Below the pieces are notes generated by a model. The model was not told the origin of the DNA, made no database searches, and saw only the letters and a program-made list of their open reading frames with translations. 13,619 bases of DNA from Lachnospiraceae bacterium UBA4260. GTDB lineage: Bacteria; Bacillota; Clostridia; Lachnospirales; Lachnospiraceae. Position numbers and translations under genes: made by a program. The stretch covers positions 1 through 13,619 of the forward strand of contig DGWK01000029.1 in the NCBI GenBank assembly GCA_002395235.1, written 5' to 3'. Shown here in pieces: positions 6,392-12,300 of the stretch (the first letter of the stretch is position 1; every line of letters begins with the position of its first letter).

Positions 6392-7468
6392 TCAGTCGCC
6401 GAAGCTGATGCCGATCATCTTGGCTTCCTTGATGATGCTGGCCTTGGGATCTACCGTCTTGAGCTTGCCCGCCACTTCGCTGAGCGGGGTCTTGACGATC
6501 TCACGGTTCTTGTAAGCGACCATGTAGCCGAACTCCTTCTTGAGGATCAGCTTGCCCGCCTCTGCTCCGATCCTGGTCGCGAATACGCGGTCATAGGGAT
6601 CGGGAGCGCCGCCGCGCTGCGTGTGTCCGGGAACCGTGACGCGGACTTCGCGTCCCGTCGCCTTTGTGATGGCGTCCGCGATCTCATAGGAGACGGAAGG
6701 ATACTTATAATTGGCGAGTTTCTTCTTATATTCTTTCTTGGAGAGCTTGGCGTCCTCTTTGGAAATGGCGCCTTCCGCCACGACGATGATCGTGAAACGG
6801 CTGCCGTTCTTGTCTCTCTCCTCGATCGCTTCTACGACCTTGTTGATGTCATAGGGGATCTCGGGGATCAGAATGATGTCGGCGCCGCCGGCGATTCCGG
6901 CATTGAGAGGAAGCCAGCCAACCTTGTGGCCCATGATCTCGACGATGAATACGCGGCCGTGGGAGCTCGCGGTTGTGTGAATATCGTCGATGCACTTGGT
7001 CGCGATGTCAACCGCGCTCTGGAAGCCAAAGGTCATATCCGTGCCATACAGGTCGTTGTCGATCGTCTTGGGGAGTGTCACGACATTGAGACCTTCCTGG
7101 CTCAGAAGGTTCGCGGTCTTGGTGGATCCGTTGCCGCCGCCCATGACCAGGCAGTCCAGCTGCAGTTTGTGGTAGGTCTGCTTCATGGCCTCTACTTTGT
7201 CGATGCCGTTCTCATCGGGCTCGCGGATGGTCTTGAAGGGAACGCGGCTCGTTCCCAGGATTGTGCCGCCCCTTGTGAGGATGCCCTTGAAGTCCTGTCC
7301 TGTGAGGATGCGGAATTTTCCGTAGATCAGACCCTTGTAGCCGTCCTCAAATCCGTAGAATTCCACGGGTTCCTTGGCGTTGTGCACGATGCACTTGAAG
7401 ACGCCGCGCATGGCCGCATTAAGTGCCTGGCAGTCACCGCCGCTTGTCAAAAAACCGATTCTCAACAT
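6392..7468 (-). CDS. pfkA: 6-phosphofructokinase
   Basis: Phosphorylates fructose 6-phosphate to fructose 1,6-bisphosphate in glycolysis. 358 residues. Motifs: GFLTSGGDCQALNAAMRG (5-22), LGTSR (71-75), GGGNGSTKTA (110-119), PKTIDND (133-139) with D137 as the catalytic base, EIMGH (177-181) and PE (202-203). The phosphoryl-donor site is mixed: Gly114 is typical of ATP enzymes, while Lys134 in PKTIDND is typical of the PPi-type lineage. N113 stands where E. coli has the magnesium ligand Asp103. ATP is my first guess for the donor but PPi cannot be excluded. AGGAGGAGC precedes the ATG. It is a single-gene unit with its own promoter and terminator. Confidence 0.95.
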   Translation of the reverse strand: MLRIGFLTSGGDCQALNAAMRGVFKCIVHNAKEPVEFYGFEDGYKGLIYGKFRILTGQDFKGILTRGGTILGTSRVPFKTIREPDENGIDKVEAMKQTYHKLQLDCLVMGGGNGSTKTANLLSQEGLNVVTLPKTIDNDLYGTDMTFGFQSAVDIATKCIDDIHTTASSHGRVFIVEIMGHKVGWLPLNAGIAGGADIILIPEIPYDINKVVEAIEERDKNGSRFTIIVVAEGAISKEDAKLSKKEYKKKLANYKYPSVSYEIADAITKATGREVRVTVPGHTQRGGAPDPYDRVFATRIGAEAGKLILKKEFGYMVAYKNREIVKTPLSEVAGKLKTVDPKASIIKEAKMIGISFGD

Positions 7469-7548
7469 CTCTTGCTCCTCCTGATTCTTGATGTATGTAT
7501 TTCAATTGCACCGGATTCCCTTCTCCGGCTGATTCACAGATCTGGTGT

Positions 7549-7583
7549 GTTGATTTCTCCATTGTTTTTTGTCGGAAATCAAC
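7549..7583 (-). promoter_or_regulatory. Inverted repeat in the pfkA leader
   Basis: GTTGATTTC (7549-7557) and GAAATCAAC (7575-7583) form a perfect 9-bp stem around a 17-base A-rich loop (minus strand). A second small hairpin (CCGGA/TCCGG) follows nearer the gene. Both lie in the ~135-base leader, downstream of the promoter, so could act as an operator or RNA structure. No known riboswitch is recognised. Confidence 0.45.
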
Positions 7584-7609
7584 AATTTTTCTGTATTTTG
7601 ACACAATTA

Positions 7610-7638
7610 ATTATACACTTAATCTATATCCGGAACAA
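7610..7638 (-). promoter_or_regulatory. Promoter of pfkA
   Basis: On the minus strand TTGTTC (7633-7638) is separated by 17 bases from a perfect TATAAT (7610-7615). It lies just after the T-run of the tRNA-Ser terminator and gives a leader of about 135 bases before the pfkA start. Confidence 0.65.
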
Positions 7639-7658
7639 GATGCCGGAAAAGATTGCGC

Positions 7659-7689
7659 AAAAAAACCTGCCGATCCGCATCGACAGGTT
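7659..7689 (-). terminator. Terminator of tRNA-Ser
   Basis: AACCTGCCGAT (7664-7674) pairs with ATCGACAGGTT (7679-7689) apart from one C-A mismatch, loop CCGC. On the minus strand it ends in seven T (7659-7665), a canonical intrinsic terminator five bases beyond the tRNA 3' end. Confidence 0.9.
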
Positions 7690-7694
7690 GTAAG

Positions 7695-7783
7695 CGGAGG
7701 ACATGGGATTCGAACCCACGCGCCGGTATTAGCGGCCTATCGCATTTCGAGTGCGACCTCTTCGACCTCTTGAGTAATCCTCC
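7695..7783 (-). tRNA. tRNA-Ser (anticodon CGA)
   Basis: 89 nucleotides on the minus strand. The acceptor stem GGAGGAT pairs with GTCCTCC, followed by discriminator G. The anticodon arm CGCACTCGAAATGCG shows CGA in the loop, so it reads UCG. A long variable arm (AGGCCGCTAATACCGGCGC region) is typical of class II serine tRNAs, and the T-arm GTGGGTTCGAATCCCAT is intact. The 3' CCA is not encoded. No integrase or duplicated tRNA end is seen in the window. Confidence 0.96.
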
Positions 7784-7795
7784 GTATCGCCATCC

Positions 7796-7825
7796 ATTAT
7801 ATGGCACAACCGCGGACAAGTGCAA
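7796..7825 (-). promoter_or_regulatory. Promoter of tRNA-Ser
   Basis: On the minus strand TTGCAC (7820-7825) is 18 bases from a perfect TATAAT (7796-7801). The tRNA begins 12 bases after the -10 box. Confidence 0.65.
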
Positions 7826-7862
7826 GAAGAATTTATTATTCATCCGCTATATTTCATCAACA

Positions 7863-7873
7863 TGGTATATAAT
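7863..7873 (+). promoter_or_regulatory. Possible promoter of the ABC transporter operon
   Basis: A TATAAT (7868-7873) overlaps an extended -10 form (TGG-TATATA). It lies 57 bases before the start codon. No -35 box is recognisable, so an activator or a weak promoter is possible. Confidence 0.4.
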
Positions 7874-7929
7874 TAAAAATAGCAACCGTTAACCGGAACC
7901 AGTTCAACACTGCCTCAGGAGGTCATCCC

Positions 7930-9267
7930 ATGCAGCTGTTCACTATTTCATTATTCGATGTTGTTCAATTACTCCTCTGGATCCTCTCTTCCATCGGCCT
8001 CTACCGGATCTTCCAGAAGTTCCATATTGAAGGCTGGTGGGCTTTTGTGCCCGGCGCCCGCATCTACTGGCTGGCCCGCTGCGCGGACAGAGAGAGCGAC
8101 GGAAAAGTCGCCATGATCTTCGAACTTCTGACCTATCCGGTTGCGATCGTCGCCCAGCTGATGAATGAAAATCTGGAATTTGTCAGGTACTTTATGATCC
8201 TGTTCTTCTTTTTCCTGATCATAGGCCTGATCTACAAGGCCAGGATCTGTTTTGACCTGTGCGGCGATCTCAAGGTCTCCAAGGTCTGGGGCTGGCTGTG
8301 GGTATTTGCCGAGGCCATTCCCGCCCTGGTATGGGGATTCAGCGACAAATTTACGCCCAGCAAAGCGCTCCTGAGATACAACGGCCTCGATCCGATCCTC
8401 TCCGACGAGCAGATTCACGAACTCGCAGAAACTTCCGAGACCACGCAGGACGGCCTCTCGGTCAAGATCGAGGACCGCACGGTCCGCAATTTTCTGGACA
8501 AGCGTTATCTTCTGCGCGAGATCTTTATGAACATAGAGCCCGGCCACATGGTCCTTCTTCTGGGCGGATCCGGATCCGGCAAGACTACCTTTATAAATGC
8601 CATCACCGGCTACGAGAAAGCCAACGCCGAGATCCTTCTCGGCGGCATGAACGTCTACAGCGAATACGACAAGATGAAGTATTCCATAGGGTTCGTCCCG
8701 CAGCTGGATCTTATGCGCGGCAACGATACCGTTTACCGGACGCTCATGGACGCCGCTTTCCTGCGCCTCCCCTCCGACACTCCTCTGTCGAAACTCATAG
8801 AGCGCGTAAACGCCGTTCTGGAGCAGTTCGGACTCAATTCCGTCAAGAGCAATCTGGTCGAGAAGCTCTCCGGCGGCCAGCGCAAGCGCCTGTCCATCGC
8901 CATGGAATATATCAGCGACCCTTTCCTGTTTGTGCTGGATGAACCGGACTCCGGTCTGGACGGCGTCATCGCCAGGGACCTCATGAAGCACCTGCGCCGC
9001 ATCGCCGACCAGGGCAAAATAGTGATCGTCATCACCCATACTCCCGACCGCGTTGTAGACCTCTTTGACGATCTGATCGTGCTCGCCAAGGACTCCCGCA
9101 GAACCGGGCGGCTGGCCTTTTACGGCAGTATCGATGAGGCCAGGAAATTCTTCGGACAGGACAGCATGGAAGGCATCCTCCGTCTCATAAACCAGAAAGA
9201 CGAAGGCGGAGAAGGCCGGTCCGATGAATTTGTCGTCAAATATGTGGAAAGGCAGGTGGCGAGATGA
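7930..9267 (+). CDS. ABCG-type ABC transporter ATPase with N-terminal membrane domain
   Basis: 445 residues in two parts. Residues 1-140 form a membrane domain with about four hydrophobic segments (7-25, 60-78, 86-102, 118-136) and a GWWAFVPGARIYWLARCA stretch recalling small DUF5684-like membrane domains. Residues 176-445 are an ATPase: Walker A GGSGSGKTT (212-220), Q-loop Q258, signature LSGGQRKR (313-320), Walker B LFVLDEPDSGLD (333-344) and H-loop H370. The DEPDSGLD and LSGGQRKRLSIA forms resemble the ABCG/White branch. All catalytic residues are present, so it should hydrolyse ATP. AGGAGGT precedes the ATG. It overlaps the permease gene by four bases (ATGA), implying stoichiometric expression. 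The substrate is unknown. Confidence 0.85.
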   Translation: MQLFTISLFDVVQLLLWILSSIGLYRIFQKFHIEGWWAFVPGARIYWLARCADRESDGKVAMIFELLTYPVAIVAQLMNENLEFVRYFMILFFFFLIIGLIYKARICFDLCGDLKVSKVWGWLWVFAEAIPALVWGFSDKFTPSKALLRYNGLDPILSDEQIHELAETSETTQDGLSVKIEDRTVRNFLDKRYLLREIFMNIEPGHMVLLLGGSGSGKTTFINAITGYEKANAEILLGGMNVYSEYDKMKYSIGFVPQLDLMRGNDTVYRTLMDAAFLRLPSDTPLSKLIERVNAVLEQFGLNSVKSNLVEKLSGGQRKRLSIAMEYISDPFLFVLDEPDSGLDGVIARDLMKHLRRIADQGKIVIVITHTPDRVVDLFDDLIVLAKDSRRTGRLAFYGSIDEARKFFGQDSMEGILRLINQKDEGGEGRSDEFVVKYVERQVAR

Positions 9268-10259
9268 ATACAAACGCAGCAGCTCCGAATCAGCAGGCCG
9301 ATCAAAATTCGACCCAGAGCACCCAGTTCAAGCTCATGTCGGGAAATCACCGCGGACGCCTCGCCCAGATTCCGATCTACCTTGGGAAAAATTTCCGAAT
9401 GTTTATCTATCAGACCGACTGGAAGGTACTTCCCATGTCGGCTCTGATCGCCGGCCTGATCGCGTCGGTCGTGGGCGAGAACATGTTTGTGACCATGGAG
9501 GGACAGTTTCAGTGCTCTCTGGCGCTGACCTGTGTCTGCATCTGGAACGGGTTCTTCAACTCCATCCAGTCCGTCTGCCGCGAGCGGCCGATCATAAAGA
9601 GAGAGCACCGCGCGGGCATGCACATTTCTTCCTATATAGCCGCGCATCTGATCTATCAGATGTTCCTGTGCGCCGCCCAGGCACTGATCACCGTCTCCGT
9701 ATGCAAGACCATCGGCATCAAGTTCCCGACGGAAGGCTTTATAACGAAATGGTTCCTGCTGGACATCTGGATCACCATATTCCTGATCACTTATGCCTCG
9801 GACATCACTTCTCTGTTTATCTCCTGTGTCGTGCACAATACGACCACAGCGATGACGGTCATGCCTTTTATGCTGATCTTCCAGCTGGTCTTTTCCGGCG
9901 GCGCCTTTACTCTGTCCGGTCCTGCTGCCTGGATGACCAACCTCACGATCAGTAAGTACGGACTCGTGGCGCTCTGCGCGCAAGGTAATTACAACTCCCT
10001 CAAGTCCGTCCTGCTCTGGAATACCATCTTCCGGGTCCGCGAGAGCAGTCCCGAACTCAAGGAAGCGCTCCGGCAGATCGAGAAGGCCGGAATGCTTGAA
10101 GACATCCTCGCGCGCAGCGGCGAAGCCATGCAGGAGACCGCCTATGAAATGACAAAGAGCAATATTTTCGGCTGCTGGGCACACCTGATCCTGTTCACGC
10201 TCATCTTTGCCGTGCTCTCCGTCATTGTCCTCGAGTTCATCGACAATGACAGGCGCTGA
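9264..10259 (+). CDS. ABC-2 type (ABCG-like) transporter permease
   Basis: 331 residues with a ~50-residue polar N-terminus (Asn/Gln/Thr-rich) and about six membrane segments (55-71, 83-103, 121-147, 163-189, 195-214, 304-325). The CRERPIIKREHRAGMHISSY stretch (105-124) resembles the cytoplasmic coupling helix of ABCG permeases, and FSGGAFTLSGPAAWMTNLTISKYG (210-233) resembles the region before their last helix. The segment between helices 5 and 6 (about 235-300) is long and charged. It should pair with the ATPase encoded directly upstream, probably as a dimer of each. No substrate-specific partner gene lies beside it, so export or import of a named compound cannot be assigned. Confidence 0.85.
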   Translation: MNTNAAAPNQQADQNSTQSTQFKLMSGNHRGRLAQIPIYLGKNFRMFIYQTDWKVLPMSALIAGLIASVVGENMFVTMEGQFQCSLALTCVCIWNGFFNSIQSVCRERPIIKREHRAGMHISSYIAAHLIYQMFLCAAQALITVSVCKTIGIKFPTEGFITKWFLLDIWITIFLITYASDITSLFISCVVHNTTTAMTVMPFMLIFQLVFSGGAFTLSGPAAWMTNLTISKYGLVALCAQGNYNSLKSVLLWNTIFRVRESSPELKEALRQIEKAGMLEDILARSGEAMQETAYEMTKSNIFGCWAHLILFTLIFAVLSVIVLEFIDNDRR

Positions 10260-10290
10260 ATGCTCCATTTATTGACAATGACCGGCGCCG
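10241..10290 (+). repeat. Near-duplicate of the permease gene end
   Basis: Bases 10241-10258 (GACAATGACaGGCGCtG core) recur at 10273-10290 with 15 of 18 identities, 32 bases further on. The first copy encodes the last residues DNDRR plus the stop; the second lies outside the gene and runs into the inverted-repeat arm. Confidence 0.55.
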
Positions 10291-10404
10291 CGATAGCGAA
10301 GGCATGTCTGGCGCCGCGGGATTTTAGGCATAAACACCCATATTTGTGAATATGTCTCCCAAGGATTCTCGAAAAGACGCATAATTCTGCCAAAACTGGA
10401 AGGC

Positions 10405-10445
10405 TTTTTCCATAGTTCTGGGTATATATACATTTTATGGAAAAA
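10405..10445. repeat. Inverted repeat overlapping the flavodoxin terminator tail
   Basis: TTTTTCCATA (10405-10414) and TATGGAAAAA (10436-10445) are exact inverted repeats around 21 bases. The right half is the T-run of the neighbouring terminator on the minus strand, so the two structures are mutually exclusive. Confidence 0.55.
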
Positions 10446-10499
10446 ATATCTCCTAATTACCTCTGCCGATGTCGGCAACAGAGAAGTAATTAGGAGATA
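10441..10499 (-). terminator. Strong terminator of the flavodoxin operon
   Basis: TATCTCCTAATTAC (10447-10460) pairs perfectly with GTAATTAGGAGATA (10486-10499). CTCTG (10461-10465) pairs with CAGAG (10479-10483) and a small CCG/CGG stem caps the hairpin. On the minus strand six T follow (10441-10446). It lies 86 bases beyond the flavodoxin stop. The 14-bp AT-rich base is unusually long for a simple terminator. Confidence 0.85.
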
Positions 10500-10584
10500 A
10501 AATTTGCAAAATATTTGTTTGTGCCTAAAACACAGCGCCCGGCACCCTCGCTGGTCTCTTTGCGCCCGGCGCCTTACAGGCTTT

Positions 10585-11007
10585 TTATGCCAGCGCCGCT
10601 CCCAGAGCCTTGCAGGCCTCTACCGCGTCGTCATCGGGCTCGTTGTTAGCCATTACGCTGTCAACTGCCAGAGTGGCGCCTGCATCGCGGGCCTCATCTT
10701 CCCAAAGGCGCATCCACTCGCCGTCGCCCCATCCATAGGAGCCGAACAGAGCGATCTTCTTGCCGGACAGAGCGCCCTTGACATCGTCCCACATGGGCTG
10801 ATACTCTGCTTCCTCGAGCTGCTCAGCGCCCATCGCGGGGCATCCGAATGCGATTCCGTCATACTCTGCCACTGCGTCTGCTGTGAAATCAGAAGGTCCC
10901 ATCATGACGGCTTCTCCGCCTTTTTCCTTGATTCCGTCCGCTACGGCGTTGGCCATTGCCTCTGTGTTGCCTGTTCCGCTCCAATAAACGACTGCTACTT
11001 TGCTCAT
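10585..11007 (-). CDS. Short-chain flavodoxin
   Basis: A 140-residue FMN-binding electron carrier of the cytoplasm. The phosphate loop SGTGNTE (10-16) is intact. GCPAMGAEQLEE (55-66) forms the first isoalloxazine-side loop, and FGSYGWGDGEWM the second, with tyrosine and tryptophan positions typical of clostridial flavodoxins. Flavodoxins often replace ferredoxin when iron is scarce. AGGAAAGGAAG precedes the ATG. It is the last gene of a three-gene minus-strand set, 101 bases after DUF3793, and is followed by a strong terminator. The electron donor and acceptor are unknown. Confidence 0.93.
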   Translation of the reverse strand: MSKVAVVYWSGTGNTEAMANAVADGIKEKGGEAVMMGPSDFTADAVAEYDGIAFGCPAMGAEQLEEAEYQPMWDDVKGALSGKKIALFGSYGWGDGEWMRLWEDEARDAGATLAVDSVMANNEPDDDAVEACKALGAALA

Positions 11008-11108
11008 GATTTCTTACTTCCTTTCCTAAAAGTAATTTCCGCAGCTGTCAGGGCTGCAGTAAAAATAAATATACATCATCGCCTTAAAAAGTCGGCGTGA
11101 TTAACTTG

Positions 11109-11657
11109 TCAGCTCACGATCAGGCTCCGCAGGGAAGCCCCTTTGCGCCACATCCTGTTGTAAACTTTGGTGCACTTCTCGTAACTGGCGAAGGTCTTCT
11201 TGGCCTTCTCCACGTCGCCGTAGACTTTCCAGAAGCCCAGATATTTGCAGTTCTCGGCGTGGTTGTCGATGAATCCGCGCACATCTTCGGGCGGATAGCT
11301 GAGAAAGAGTCCGATTTCGTGCGGGAAATCTTTGGCGCTGCGGAGTTTGCTGATCAGTTCCACGACGCAGCGGTCCGAGTCGCTGCTCTCGTAGCCGACT
11401 TCCCTCAGGATCTTTACCGCTTCATCCCCGGACAGGTCCTTTTTGAGGTCCTCGATCCTGTACAGGTACAGAAGCACCGTTCGCTCGCTGTAGCGAAGCG
11501 GCAGGACACGGAGGCCTCTCGGCACCAATATTTTGTTAAGGCGGCGCAGGTCGTCCCTCACTTCCTCCCGGCTCTCATAGGGATAAGAGAACATGTTTCC
11601 GGTCTTGAGCCCGGCCAGTGTCGGCGACCCGCACTTGATCAAAAGTTCATCTGACAT
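11109..11657 (-). CDS. DUF3793 family protein
   Basis: 182 residues, soluble, no signal peptide or membrane segment. The start LLIKCGSPTLAGLKTGNMFSY, the central EIGLFLSYPPEDVRGFIDNH and the end WKVYGDVEKAKKTFASYEKCTKVY match the pattern of DUF3793, a clostridial family of unknown function often found with small flavodoxins and iron-related genes. Conserved Cys residues (for example in IKCG, ENCKYLG and YEKCTK) could bind metal, which is only a guess. I start at MSDELL (ATG at 11657) with GGGGGC upstream; a TTG at 11687 would add ten residues unlike the family. It lies 77 bases after DUF2325. Confidence 0.85.
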   Translation of the reverse strand: MSDELLIKCGSPTLAGLKTGNMFSYPYESREEVRDDLRRLNKILVPRGLRVLPLRYSERTVLLYLYRIEDLKKDLSGDEAVKILREVGYESSDSDRCVVELISKLRSAKDFPHEIGLFLSYPPEDVRGFIDNHAENCKYLGFWKVYGDVEKAKKTFASYEKCTKVYNRMWRKGASLRSLIVS

Positions 11658-11734
11658 TTCTGCCCCCAGCACATTTTTCCGAATCAATGCATTCTTTCGC
11701 CCAACGCATTTTCCGGTCTGTCGCGATTCCCGGA

Positions 11735-12016
11735 TCAGCCGGCGTACTTCTCGAGGATCGTGCGAAGCGCGGAGACCGACGCGGTCTTGGAATGTTCTAC
11801 TGCGGTTCCGCAGCCTTTGATCTCGTTCTGCGCGTTCTTGAGCACTTTGTGGGAGAGCGCGCCGGTAAAGCAGATCATCAGGTCGGGATTTCCCAGCTTG
11901 TTCTTCAGGCTCCCGGAAGGCTTTATAAAGACCTTCGCTTTGCAGTTGTATTCTTTACAGAGATCCTTGTACTGTCTCTCCATACATTCATTTCCGCCCA
12001 GGATAATAACGCTCAT
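11735..12016 (-). CDS. DUF2325 domain-containing protein
   Basis: 93 residues. The opening MSVIILGGNECMERQYKDLCKEYNC, the middle LMICFTGALSHKVLKNAQNEIKG and the end GTAVEHSKTASVSALRTIL match DUF2325, a small alpha/beta domain of unknown function with a conserved cysteine and histidine. A perfect AGGAGGT lies before the ATG. First gene of the set with DUF3793 and flavodoxin, directly downstream of a paired palindromic operator. A role in metal or redox handling is inferred only from these neighbours. Confidence 0.85.
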   Translation of the reverse strand: MSVIILGGNECMERQYKDLCKEYNCKAKVFIKPSGSLKNKLGNPDLMICFTGALSHKVLKNAQNEIKGCGTAVEHSKTASVSALRTILEKYAG

Positions 12017-12047
12017 GTGTACCTCCTGAAATTGGATGCTTTTGACT

Positions 12048-12088
12048 AGTTAGTTTTATTTAACCTTGCTGGTTAATTATAGCTAACT
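12048..12088 (-). promoter_or_regulatory. Tandem palindromic operator overlapping the -10 box of the DUF2325 operon
   Basis: Two sites of the form GTTA-N8-TAAC lie at 12049-12064 and 12072-12087. The whole 41 bases is also a dyad: AGTTAG/CTAACT outside and TTAACC/GGTTAA inside, around TTGCT. On the minus strand TATAAT (12076-12081) sits inside the upstream site, so a bound protein would cover the -10 box and start point. No good -35 box is seen. GTTAG/CTAAC half-sites recall DtxR/IdeR-type metal regulators, but the match is loose. Confidence 0.65.
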
Positions 12089-12156
12089 CGTACAGCGCTT
12101 CTCTACTCCAAAGAGGCATGAAATTTCCCCTGTCTGGTGCAAGTCAAAAGAGTGTC

Positions 12157-12165
12157 TGTTATACT
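12157..12165 (+). promoter_or_regulatory. Probable promoter of the polyphosphate phosphotransferase gene
   Basis: TGT-TATACT is an extended -10 box (TATACT at 12160-12165). No -35 match is recognisable 17 bases upstream, as expected for extended -10 promoters. Start of transcription near 12172 would give a leader of about 130 bases. Confidence 0.5.
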
Positions 12166-12186
12166 GTAATTAATCAGTTCGCGCTC

Positions 12187-12276
12187 CCGGATGCGAAGCA
12201 TTCGGTCTGCGGAATACTGAACAGATACCACTTGTTACGTACGTTCAACATTGGCCGGGCCCGGAATCTGCCCGGC
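12187..12276 (+). promoter_or_regulatory. Structured 5' leader of the polyphosphate phosphotransferase gene
   Basis: CCGGATGC (12187-12194) pairs with GCATTCGG (12198-12205) around GAA, with one G-T pair. GCCGGGC (12254-12260) pairs perfectly with GCCCGGC (12270-12276). Between them lies a near-palindrome around ACGTACGT. The second hairpin ends about 14 bases before the GGGGAGGT ribosome binding site, close enough to influence translation. No known riboswitch class is recognised. Confidence 0.4.
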
Positions 12277-12300
12277 TCATCGTATTGGGGAGGTCTGAAA

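Larger units (their letters stand above)
10284..10573. repeat. Imperfect long inverted repeat in a convergent intergenic region
   Basis: The left arm reads GGCGCC (10284), GGCGCC (10310), then TTTTAGGCATAAACA (10322-10336). On the opposite strand the right arm reads GGCGCC (10568-10573), GGTGCC (10541-10546), then TTTTAGGCACAAACA (10516-10530). Spacings are 26 and 27 bases, and the 15-base blocks differ at one position. Weaker similarity continues inward (ATATTT and TCTCC blocks). The centre holds a strong terminator. No open frame of note lies inside. It may be a MITE-like palindrome or two related terminators; no target duplication was seen. Confidence 0.6.
10260..10584. other. Convergent intergenic region
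   Basis: Between the permease (plus) and flavodoxin (minus) genes. It holds the tail repeat, the inverted-repeat arms and the flavodoxin terminator listed separately. The left-arm hairpin (CGGCGCC 10283-10289 with GGCGCCG 10310-10316) followed by GATTTTAGG may serve as a weak terminator for the ABC operon. No protein-coding frame is credible. Confidence 0.7.

Noticed and set aside
6206..7693. A 495-codon plus-strand open frame antisense to pfkA
   Set aside because: It lies opposite a clear pfkA gene, lacks a ribosome binding site and shows no family motif; an artefact of codon bias.
7659..7930. tRNA-Ser as an integration site for a mobile element
   Set aside because: No integrase, no repeat of the tRNA 3' end, and housekeeping genes lie on the 3' side.
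7969..9273. A 434-codon minus-strand open frame opposite the ABC ATPase
   Set aside because: Complement of a well-supported ATPase with all its motifs; composition is of a shadow frame.
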